From Serratia liquefaciens (GTDB lineage Bacteria > Pseudomonadota > Gammaproteobacteria > Enterobacterales > Enterobacteriaceae), in NCBI GenBank assembly GCA_012719855.1, contig JAAXZN010000048.1:1-64000 (forward strand): DNA of 64,000 bases, read 5' to 3'. Made by a program: the position numbers and the translations under genes. Shown here piece after piece: positions 56,664 through 64,000 of this stretch. Under the pieces are notes generated by a model. That model searched no databases and was not told the DNA's origin. It saw only the letters and a list, made by a program, of their open reading frames with translations. Numbering within the stretch: position 1 is the first letter of the stretch; every line of letters begins with the position of its first letter.

Positions 56664-56707
56664 ATCTGAATCAGGTGCATGGCACCTTTTCGTTAACCCA
56701 ATGCTTA

Positions 56708-57001
56708 TTAACGCGGTAGACTGATCTTGCGCTCTTTAGACGGGCGGTAAAGAATAAGCGTACTGCCGATGACTTGCACATTGCAGGCACCCGTTTCACG
56801 CACGATAGCGTCGGCGATCAGGGTTTTGGTTTCGCGATCTTCAGCAGCGATTTTTACCTTGATCAGCTCATGATGCTCCAGAGCCTGTTCAATTTCAGCC
56901 AGCACCCCTTCGGTGAGACCGTTATTACCCAGCATGACAACCGGTTTTAACGGATGCGCCAGGCCTTTCAGGTGCTGTTTTTGTTTATTATTCAGATTCA
57001 T
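56708..57001 (-). CDS. yhbY: CRM-domain ribosome assembly protein YhbY
   Basis: 97 residues, as in E. coli. A single CRM RNA-binding domain opens MNLNNKQKQHLKGLAHPLKP, with the GxxG loop in VMLGNNGLTEGVLAEIEQAL. It associates with pre-50S particles in E. coli. It is divergent from rlmE, as in E. coli. Confidence 0.94.
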   Translation of the reverse strand: MNLNNKQKQHLKGLAHPLKPVVMLGNNGLTEGVLAEIEQALEHHELIKVKIAAEDRETKTLIADAIVRETGACNVQVIGSTLILYRPSKERKISLPR

Positions 57002-57145
57002 TGTCTTTTTTGCTTAAGTTGGGATTGAAAACGGTACATTCTACCGCCATCTCATGTATATCACCAAATCGGTCTTGACCGATGTGAGTCTACATGAGCA
57101 GCGAACCTGACATTAAGACTCTTTTTATGATAGTTGGAAAACGAG

Positions 57146-57775
57146 ATGGCTAATAAAAAGCGTTCTGCTAGCTCCAGTCGCTGGTTACAAGAACACTTTA
57201 GCGATAAATATGTGCAACAGGCGCAGAAAAAAGGGCTACGTTCGCGCGCCTGGTTTAAACTTGATGAAATACAGCAGAGTGACAAACTGTTTAAACCTGG
57301 CATGACCGTAGTGGATTTAGGTGCGGCGCCGGGCGGTTGGTCACAGTACGTCGTGACCCAGATCGGCGGTTCCGGTCGCATCATTGCCTGTGATATTTTG
57401 CCAATGGATCCTATCGTTGGCGTCGATTTCCTTCAGGGCGATTTTCGTGATGAACTGGTGCTCAAGGCTCTGTTGGAACGTGTAGGTGAAAGTAAGGTTC
57501 AGGTGGTCATGTCTGACATGGCCCCGAATATGAGTGGCACTCCGGCCGTCGATATTCCAAGATCGATGTATCTGGTGGAATTAGCACTGGGAATGTGTCG
57601 TGATGTCCTCGCACCAGGCGGAAGTTTCCTGGTGAAGGTGTTCCAGGGAGATGGCTTTGACGAGTACCTACGGGAAATTCGCTCCCTGTTTACGAAGGTT
57701 AAGATTCGTAAGCCAGACGCTTCCCGCGCACGTTCGCGCGAAGTGTACATTGTAGCGACAGGGCGCAAGCTGTAG
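57146..57775 (+). CDS. rlmE: 23S rRNA Um2552 2'-O-methyltransferase RlmE (FtsJ)
   Basis: 209 residues, as in E. coli. It methylates U2552 in the A-loop. The SAM motif [13 protein letters not shown] is near 59-71. The K-D-K-E tetrad is in place: the Lys of RAWFKLDE near 38, Asp in MSDMAPN near 124, Lys in FLVKVFQG near 164, and the Glu of SREVYIV near 199. The ATG 12 bp into the longest frame aligns with E. coli. ftsH follows after 47 bp. Confidence 0.97.
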   Translation: MANKKRSASSSRWLQEHFSDKYVQQAQKKGLRSRAWFKLDEIQQSDKLFKPGMTVVDLGAAPGGWSQYVVTQIGGSGRIIACDILPMDPIVGVDFLQGDFRDELVLKALLERVGESKVQVVMSDMAPNMSGTPAVDIPRSMYLVELALGMCRDVLAPGGSFLVKVFQGDGFDEYLREIRSLFTKVKIRKPDASRARSREVYIVATGRKL

Positions 57776-57822
57776 TACCCTAACGCTGTTTGTTAACACA
57801 GTTGTAATATGAGGTTAATCCC

Positions 57823-59763
57823 TTGAGTGACATGGCGAAAAACCTAATTCTCTGGTTAGTCATCGCGGTAGTGTTGATGTCTGTATTCCAGAGCTTTGGG
57901 CCCAGCGAGTCGAATGGCCGTAGGGTGGATTACTCTACCTTCATGTCCGAACTGACCCAAGATCAGGTTCGCGAAGCGCGAATCAATGGACGTGAAATTA
58001 ACGTTACCAAGAAAGACAGTAACAAATACACGACCTACATCCCTGTCAACGATCCTAAGTTGCTGGATACGTTGTTGACCAAGAATGTGAAAGTGGTTGG
58101 TGAACCGCCTGAAGAGCCGAGTTTGCTGGCTTCTATCTTTATTTCATGGTTCCCGATGCTGTTGCTGATCGGGGTCTGGATCTTCTTCATGCGTCAAATG
58201 CAGGGCGGCGGCGGCAAGGGCGCGATGTCCTTCGGCAAGAGCAAGGCCCGCATGCTGACGGAAGACCAGATCAAAACCACTTTTGCTGACGTTGCCGGTT
58301 GTGACGAAGCAAAAGACGAAGTAAGCGAACTGGTGGAATACCTGCGCGAGCCGAGCCGTTTCCAGAAGCTGGGCGGCAAGATCCCGAAAGGTGTGCTGAT
58401 GGTTGGCCCGCCGGGGACAGGTAAAACCCTGCTGGCGAAAGCTATCGCCGGTGAGGCGAAAGTGCCTTTCTTCACCATTTCCGGTTCTGACTTCGTGGAA
58501 ATGTTTGTGGGTGTCGGTGCTTCTCGTGTGCGTGACATGTTCGAGCAGGCGAAGAAAGCCGCGCCGTGCATCATCTTTATCGATGAAATCGACGCCGTCG
58601 GTCGCCAGCGTGGCGCCGGCCTGGGCGGCGGTCATGACGAACGTGAGCAGACGCTGAACCAGATGCTGGTTGAGATGGACGGCTTTGAAGGCAACGAAGG
58701 CATCATCGTTATCGCTGCGACCAACCGTCCGGACGTGCTTGACCCGGCGTTGCTGCGTCCAGGCCGTTTCGACCGCCAGGTTGTGGTGGGCTTGCCGGAC
58801 GTGCGTGGCCGTGAGCAGATCCTGAAAGTGCATTCACGTCGCGTGCCGCTGGCACCCGATGTTGATGCTTCTGTGCTGGCTCGTGGTACGCCGGGCTTCT
58901 CCGGTGCTGACCTGGCCAACCTGGTCAACGAAGCTGCGCTGTTTGCCGCTCGCGGCAACAAACGTGTCGTGTCGATGGTTGAGTTTGAAAAAGCCAAAGA
59001 CAAGATCATGATGGGTGCGGAACGCCGCTCCATGGTGATGACCGAAGCGCAGAAAGAGTCGACCGCGTATCACGAAGCAGGCCACGCCATTATCGGTCGC
59101 CTGGTTCCTGAGCACGATCCGGTGCACAAGGTTACGATTATCCCTCGTGGCCGTGCGTTGGGCGTGACCTTCTTCCTGCCGGAAGGGGATGCGATCAGCG
59201 CCAGCCGTCAGAAGCTGGAAAGCCAAATCTCTACTCTGTACGGTGGTCGTCTGGCTGAAGAGATCATTTACGGACCGGAAAAAGTCTCTACCGGTGCCTC
59301 GAACGACATTAAAGTGGCGACATCGATTGCCCGCAACATGGTGACCCAATGGGGCTTCTCCGAGAAGCTGGGGCCATTGCTGTATGCGGAAGAAGAGGGC
59401 GAAGTGTTCTTGGGCCGTTCCGTGGCCAAGGCGAAACACATGTCGGACGAAACCGCGCGCATCATCGACCAGGAAGTTAAATCCCTGATTGAACGCAACT
59501 ATGTACGAGCGCGTGCGTTGTTGATGGAGAACATGGACATCCTGCATTCAATGAAGGACGCCCTGATGAAGTACGAAACCATCGACGCGCCACAGATTGA
59601 CGATCTGATGAACCGTAAAGACGTGCGTCCGCCAGCGGGTTGGGACGATGTGGGCAAGGGCAGCAATTCCGACAACGGTGGCACACCAAAAGCCCCGACG
59701 CCGGTTGATGAACCGCGCACGCCAAACCCAGGCAATACCATGTCTGAACAGCTAGACAAGTAA
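57823..59763 (+). CDS. ftsH: ATP-dependent zinc metalloprotease FtsH (TTG start likely)
   Basis: 646 residues from TTG, or 643 from an ATG three codons later. It is the inner-membrane AAA+ protease of LpxC, sigma-32 and SecY. TM1 (about 7-26), a periplasmic domain and TM2 (about 100-122) are followed by Walker A GPPGTGKT near 193, Walker B FIDEID, the second region of homology, and the zinc site HEAGH near 415. TTG lies 8 bp from GAGG, while the ATG would be 17 bp away, so TTG is favoured. HflK and HflC, its regulators, are at 10-12 kb. Confidence 0.97.
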   Translation: MSDMAKNLILWLVIAVVLMSVFQSFGPSESNGRRVDYSTFMSELTQDQVREARINGREINVTKKDSNKYTTYIPVNDPKLLDTLLTKNVKVVGEPPEEPSLLASIFISWFPMLLLIGVWIFFMRQMQGGGGKGAMSFGKSKARMLTEDQIKTTFADVAGCDEAKDEVSELVEYLREPSRFQKLGGKIPKGVLMVGPPGTGKTLLAKAIAGEAKVPFFTISGSDFVEMFVGVGASRVRDMFEQAKKAAPCIIFIDEIDAVGRQRGAGLGGGHDEREQTLNQMLVEMDGFEGNEGIIVIAATNRPDVLDPALLRPGRFDRQVVVGLPDVRGREQILKVHSRRVPLAPDVDASVLARGTPGFSGADLANLVNEAALFAARGNKRVVSMVEFEKAKDKIMMGAERRSMVMTEAQKESTAYHEAGHAIIGRLVPEHDPVHKVTIIPRGRALGVTFFLPEGDAISASRQKLESQISTLYGGRLAEEIIYGPEKVSTGASNDIKVATSIARNMVTQWGFSEKLGPLLYAEEEGEVFLGRSVAKAKHMSDETARIIDQEVKSLIERNYVRARALLMENMDILHSMKDALMKYETIDAPQIDDLMNRKDVRPPAGWDDVGKGSNSDNGGTPKAPTPVDEPRTPNPGNTMSEQLDK

Positions 59764-59785
59764 CTTTGGCTGTGTAATAACATCG

Positions 59786-59810
59786 AACCCCGGCATGCCG
59801 GGGTTTTTTA
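59786..59810 (+). terminator. ftsH terminator
   Basis: Perfect inverted repeat AACCCCGGC/GCCGGGGTT followed by TTTTTA, 22 bp after the ftsH stop. Confidence 0.88.
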
Positions 59811-59855
59811 TTGCCCGGCGGGCAGTGAACCAGGCAACAGTAAGGTGGATTAGCA

Positions 59856-60689
59856 ATGCAGTTAACCGTGCGAGACATGACTCTCGATCTTTCCCATCCG
59901 CGGGTGATGGGGATCCTCAACGTGACCCCGGATTCTTTTTCTGACGGCGGCCAACACAACCAGCTCAATCAGGCATTACTGCACGCGCACGCGCTGATTT
60001 CGGCCGGTGCGACCATGATTGATGTGGGCGGCGAGTCGACCAGACCGGGAGCGGCAGAGGTCAGCGAAGACGAAGAGATCGCGCGCGTAGTCCCTGTCGT
60101 TGAAGCCATTGCCCGGCGTTTTGAAGTTTTTATCTCGGTAGATACTTCGAAAGCGGGGGTGATCCGCGAGTCGGCTCAGGCCGGTGCGCACCTGATCAAC
60201 GACGTTCGCTCATTGCAGGAGCCGGGCGCATTGGCCGCTGCGGCGGAAAGCGGGTTGCCGGTGTGCCTGATGCACATGCTGGGCGAGCCGCGAACCATGC
60301 AGCAGGCACCGCACTACGACGATCTTATTGGCGATGTGAACGCCTTTTTCCAACATCATATCGAACGCTGTAATGCCGCCGGCATTACAAATCAGAAATT
60401 GCTGCTCGACCCCGGGTTCGGTTTCGGTAAGAATTTAGCGCACAATTATCAGCTTCTGGCCAGATTGTCAGAGTTTCATCACTTCGGCCTGCCGCTGTTG
60501 GTCGGCATGTCGCGTAAGTCGATGATTGGGCAACTGCTGAATGTGCCGCCCGATCAGCGGATGATCGGCAGCGTGGCCTGTGCGGTAATCGCCGCCATGC
60601 AGGGCGCGCACATTGTCAGAGTGCATGACGTTAAAGAAACCGTCGAGGCGATGCGTGTCGTCGAGGCAACCATTTCAGCTAAGGGATGA
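59856..60689 (+). CDS. folP: dihydropteroate synthase
   Basis: 277 residues (E. coli 282). It joins pABA to dihydropterin pyrophosphate in folate synthesis and is the sulfonamide target. Family motifs are [14 protein letters not shown] near 18-31, [20 protein letters not shown] and GMSRKSMIG. The sulfonamide-contact loops look wild type by eye. It ends 7 bp before glmM. Confidence 0.97.
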   Translation: MQLTVRDMTLDLSHPRVMGILNVTPDSFSDGGQHNQLNQALLHAHALISAGATMIDVGGESTRPGAAEVSEDEEIARVVPVVEAIARRFEVFISVDTSKAGVIRESAQAGAHLINDVRSLQEPGALAAAAESGLPVCLMHMLGEPRTMQQAPHYDDLIGDVNAFFQHHIERCNAAGITNQKLLLDPGFGFGKNLAHNYQLLARLSEFHHFGLPLLVGMSRKSMIGQLLNVPPDQRMIGSVACAVIAAMQGAHIVRVHDVKETVEAMRVVEATISAKG

Positions 60690-60696
60690 TAGAGAC

Positions 60697-62034
60697 ATGA
60701 GCGAGCGCAAATATTTTGGTACCGACGGCATTCGTGGCAAGGTCGGTGATAGTCCTATTACCCCTGATTTCGTTCTGAAGCTGGGCTGGGCGGCGGGTAA
60801 GGTACTGGCACGTCACGGCTCTCGTAAAATTATTATCGGCAAAGATACCCGCATCTCCGGCTACATGCTGGAGTCTGCGCTGGAAGCCGGCCTTGCCGCT
60901 GCAGGATTGTCTGCTTCTTTCACCGGTCCTATGCCGACGCCAGCAGTGGCCTATTTGACGCGTACCTTCCGAGCGGAAGCCGGTATTGTGATCTCGGCCT
61001 CCCACAACCCGTTTTACGACAACGGCATTAAATTCTTCTCCATTGATGGCGCAAAGCTGCCGGATCATGTGGAAGAAGCCATTGAAGCTGAAATGGAAAA
61101 ACCGCTGACCTGCGTAGAATCTTCCGAATTGGGTAAAGCCAGCCGGATCATCGATGCTGCCGGCCGTTATATCGAATTCTGCAAAGGCACCTTCCCGAGC
61201 GAACTGAGCCTGAAGGGCCTGAAAATCGTGGTGGACTGCGCCAACGGCGCCACTTATCACATCGCCCCTAGCGTACTGCGTGAACTGGGTGCCACGGTGA
61301 TTGCCATCGGCGTTGAGCCGGACGGCATGAACATCAATGAAAAATGCGGTGCAACAGATGTTCGTCAACTGCAAGAACGCGTGCTGCTGGAAAAAGCGCA
61401 CGTCGGTCTGGCGTTTGACGGCGATGGCGACCGGGTGATGATGGTTGATCACCTTGGCCACAAGGTCGACGGCGACCAGATCCTTTATATTATTGCCCGC
61501 GAAGGGTTGCGCCAGGGTCAGCTGCGCGGCGGTGCCGTGGGTACGCTGATGAGCAATATGGGGTTGGAGCTGGCGCTCAAGCAGTTGGGCATCCCCTTCG
61601 CTCGCGCGAAAGTCGGCGACCGCTACGTCCTGGAAAAGCTGCAGGAGCTGGGGTGGCGTATCGGCGCGGAAAACTCCGGCCACGTGATCCTGCTGGACAA
61701 AACCACCACGGGTGACGGTATCGTTGCCGGGCTGCAGGTACTGACGGCTATCGTCCGCAACAATATGAGCCTGCACGACCTGTGCAGCGGCATGAAATTA
61801 CTGCCGCAGATCCTGGTCAACGTGCGCTTTGTCGGCGAGCACAACCCGCTGGAGTCGGAAGAGGTGCGTAAAATCACCGAGCAGGTTGAGGCCGAACTGG
61901 CTGGCCGTGGCCGCGTACTGTTGCGTAAATCCGGTACCGAGCCGCTGATCCGCGTGATGGTGGAAGGCGAAGACGAGCAGCAAGTGACGGCATTGGCACA
62001 TCGCATTGCCGACGCGGTGAAATCTGCGGGCTAA
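60697..62034 (+). CDS. glmM: phosphoglucosamine mutase GlmM
   Basis: 445 residues, as in E. coli. It converts glucosamine-6-phosphate to glucosamine-1-phosphate for UDP-GlcNAc. The active serine is in [12 protein letters not shown] near 102; the metal loop is [11 protein letters not shown] near 240-250, and the phosphate loop is [15 protein letters not shown] near the end. The start giving [14 protein letters not shown] matches E. coli; a longer in-frame start would lie inside folP. Confidence 0.97.
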   Translation: MSERKYFGTDGIRGKVGDSPITPDFVLKLGWAAGKVLARHGSRKIIIGKDTRISGYMLESALEAGLAAAGLSASFTGPMPTPAVAYLTRTFRAEAGIVISASHNPFYDNGIKFFSIDGAKLPDHVEEAIEAEMEKPLTCVESSELGKASRIIDAAGRYIEFCKGTFPSELSLKGLKIVVDCANGATYHIAPSVLRELGATVIAIGVEPDGMNINEKCGATDVRQLQERVLLEKAHVGLAFDGDGDRVMMVDHLGHKVDGDQILYIIAREGLRQGQLRGGAVGTLMSNMGLELALKQLGIPFARAKVGDRYVLEKLQELGWRIGAENSGHVILLDKTTTGDGIVAGLQVLTAIVRNNMSLHDLCSGMKLLPQILVNVRFVGEHNPLESEEVRKITEQVEAELAGRGRVLLRKSGTEPLIRVMVEGEDEQQVTALAHRIADAVKSAG

Positions 62035-62286
62035 CGCTTTTTTGATCGGTCCGGGGGCGGCCGCTGCCCTCGGAAATCACAGCCTGCGAATTTTATTGGT
62101 GTTTTTTTCCGCAAACGCGCCGGTGGCTGCAAATTGCCCTTGCGCGGTTTGGCGCCTTTGGTTAGTATTCACACCCGCTTCAGTGGGCAGTTTGATATAA
62201 CGCCTGCGACTTCTTAATAGAATTAGAAGCCTTTGGGGTGTGAAGCATTTGGCACGCGGTGAAGCCGCAAGGATACGGGTACAACT

Positions 62287-62622
62287 ATGTACGAAGCTCT
62301 TCTGGTAATTTTCCTGCTGATCTCAATCGGGCTGGTTGCTCTGATTATGCTGCAGCAAGGTAAAGGCGCTGATATGGGAGCCTCATTCGGAGCAGGTGCT
62401 TCTGGCACATTGTTCGGTTCGAGCGGTTCCGGTAACTTCATGACCCGCATGACGGCTGTGTTGGCGACGTTGTTCTTCGTCATCAGTCTGATCCTGGGCA
62501 ACCTGAGCACCAACCAGAGCAAAAAAGGCAGCGAGTGGGAAAACCTGGGTCAGCCAGTGAAATCTGAGCAGACTACCGCGCCGGCAGCACCAACCAAGCC
62601 GAGCAGCGATATCCCGCAGTAA
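62287..62622 (+). CDS. secG: preprotein translocase subunit SecG
   Basis: 111 residues (E. coli 110). Two membrane segments (about 2-22 and 53-75) flank the conserved GKGADMGASFGAGASGTLFGS loop. It is the small auxiliary subunit of SecYEG. The 252-bp gap after glmM shows a CTTCT/AGAAG hairpin (about 62208-62229) and no gene. Its stop is followed by three CAGCATG-like repeats and then tRNA-Leu, as in E. coli. Confidence 0.96.
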   Translation: MYEALLVIFLLISIGLVALIMLQQGKGADMGASFGAGASGTLFGSSGSGNFMTRMTAVLATLFFVISLILGNLSTNQSKKGSEWENLGQPVKSEQTTAPAAPTKPSSDIPQ

Positions 62623-62706
62623 GCAGCATGCAGCATGCAGTAACAGAGTTTGAAAACGGTTGTTGTTACCTCATTAAAATAACGGCCGTTAGCAGTAAGA
62701 ATCAGT

Positions 62707-62793
62707 ACCGAGGTGGTGGAATTGGTAGACACGCTACCTTGAGGTGGTAGTGCCCTAACGGGCTTGTGGGTTCGAGTCCCATCCTCGGTACCA
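62707..62793 (+). tRNA. leuU: tRNA-Leu (anticodon GAG)
   Basis: 87 nt with CCA. The acceptor pairs ACCGAGG with CCTCGGT, the anticodon stem CTACC/GGTAG carries GAG, and the long variable arm (GTGCCCTAACGGGC) marks a class II leucine tRNA. It lies between secG and the initiator tRNA, as E. coli leuU does. Confidence 0.96.
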
Positions 62794-62808
62794 AATCCCA
62801 GAGATAAC

Positions 62809-62837
62809 TTGCAATTTTGCGATTATCGGCGTAATAT
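62809..62837 (+). promoter_or_regulatory. promoter of the metY-rimP-nusA operon
   Basis: TTGCAA (62809-62814), 17-bp spacer, TAATAT (62832-62837). The start would fall about 10 bp before the mature 5' end of tRNA-fMet. Confidence 0.8.
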
Positions 62838-62853
62838 TTGCCACGTTTTCGGA

Positions 62854-62930
<77 letters not shown>

Positions 62931-63062
62931 CTTTCCTTTAAGTGTTTATTTTCAAATACACTTTTCGATTGAATTCCGCTTTTCTCGATCAACATTTGAA
63001 AATGACACTTGTTAGAAAGTTGCACCGAAGCCGCTCAGCGGCAAACAGGGTCCAGTTGCATA

Positions 63063-63130
63063 AAGCCCCGAATTTTCGGGGTTTTTTGTTATTTGGCAAC
63101 AGAATCACTGGGCTATTAGGCCCTTTTTTT
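63063..63130 (+). terminator. tandem leader terminators before rimP
   Basis: Two U-tailed hairpins between tRNA-fMet and rimP: GCCCCGA/TCGGGGT with six T (63064-63087), and GGGC/GCCC with seven T (63110-63130). They would end many metY transcripts and set the level of rimP-nusA. The E. coli operon also has leader terminators subject to read-through. Confidence 0.85.
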
Positions 63131-63147
63131 ATGTCTTGGGGGTGGGC

Positions 63148-63600
63148 TTGTCCACATTAGAGCAAAAATTAACAGAGATGCTTTCGGCACCGGTAGAAGC
63201 GTTGGGCTTTGAACTTGTAGGCATCGAATTTATTCGTGCGCGCCAATCGACGCTCCGTATCTATATTGACAGTGAAAACGGCATCAATGTTGACGATTGC
63301 GCTGATGTCAGCCACCAGGTCAGCGCTGTATTGGACGTCGAAGAGCCAATCACTGTCGCTTACAACTTGGAAGTCTCCTCTCCTGGCCTTGATCGCCCGA
63401 TGTTCACCGCCGAACACTATACTCGTTTCCTCGGTGATGAAGTCAGCTTGGTCCTGCGTATGGCCGTACAGAACCGTCGCAAATGGCAGGGCATTATCAA
63501 GTCTGTCGATGGCGAGATGATCACGGTTACTGTGGAAGGGAAAGATGAAGTGTTCGCGCTGAGCAATATCCAGAAAGCGAACCTGGTACCCCACTTTTAA
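63148..63600 (+). CDS. rimP: 30S maturation factor RimP (TTG start)
   Basis: 150 residues, as in E. coli. It binds early 30S subunits and promotes S12 and S19 assembly. The N-terminal domain has [23 protein letters not shown], and [19 protein letters not shown] is conserved. The TTG at 63148 gives [11 protein letters not shown] as in E. coli, with GGGGGTGGG just ahead; upstream TTG or GTG codons add unrelated residues and enter the terminator. nusA follows after 21 bp. Confidence 0.95.
   Translation: MSTLEQKLTEMLSAPVEALGFELVGIEFIRARQSTLRIYIDSENGINVDDCADVSHQVSAVLDVEEPITVAYNLEVSSPGLDRPMFTAEHYTRFLGDEVSLVLRMAVQNRRKWQGIIKSVDGEMITVTVEGKDEVFALSNIQKANLVPHF

Positions 63601-64000
<400 letters not shown>

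Overview
The window is chromosomal backbone from a member of the Enterobacterales, most likely Serratia or a close relative. I infer this from near-identity of most products to Escherichia coli housekeeping proteins, moderately high GC, and E. coli-like gene blocks carrying a different accessory set: an extra chemoreceptor, a PmrA/PmrB pair beside dacB, duplicated yhcN-type genes, and no ula genes. I see no insertion sequence, prophage, integrase or CRISPR array. The right end cuts nusA.

Layout. 1-1650: two identical tRNA-Gly genes, then a gene-free stretch with spaced DnaA boxes where E. coli has datA, then queG on the minus strand. 1658-14087: the nnr-tsaE-amiB-mutL-miaA-hfq-hflX-hflK-hflC supercluster, yjeT and purA. 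14321-24178: nsrR-rnr-rlmB, aidB, yjfL, a set of small exported DUF1471 proteins with the esterase yjfP, and the ribosomal operon rpsF-priB-rpsR-rplI. 24287-44499: DUF488 gene, ytfB, fklB, ytfE, cpdB, cysQ, ytfJ, ytfK, ytfL (paeA), msrA, tamA-tamB-ytfP, ppa, a chemoreceptor, fbp and mpl. At about 44.5 kb the gene order jumps, relative to E. coli, from the 94-96 min region to the 71-73 min region: yhcN-type genes, argR, mdh, sfsB, a Mu-type HTH gene, ispB, rplU-rpmA-yhbE-obgE, dacB-basR-basS, greA, yhbY, rlmE-ftsH, folP-glmM, secG, tRNA-Leu, tRNA-fMet, rimP and nusA.

How the parts connect. Several modules are readable from sequence. NsrR is encoded at 14.3 kb and a strong NsrR-like inverted repeat lies in front of ytfE at 26.96 kb. 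The chemoreceptor gene has an almost perfect sigma-28 promoter, which ties it to flagellar regulation. argR carries an ARG box in front of its own start. greA has a GraL-like leader terminator. The rpsF leader can fold over its own Shine-Dalgarno sequence. Envelope functions are prominent: AmiB, DacB, TamA/TamB, YtfB, Mpl, GlmM and PmrA/PmrB.

The least ordinary places are the datA-like DnaA-box region at 313-550, the divergent Ner-like/Mu-HTH gene pair at 47.7-48.5 kb with nested inverted and direct repeats between the two genes, and the cluster of DUF1471 genes with a possible broken copy. All functional calls rest on recalled family resemblance and motifs read by eye; no database search was run.
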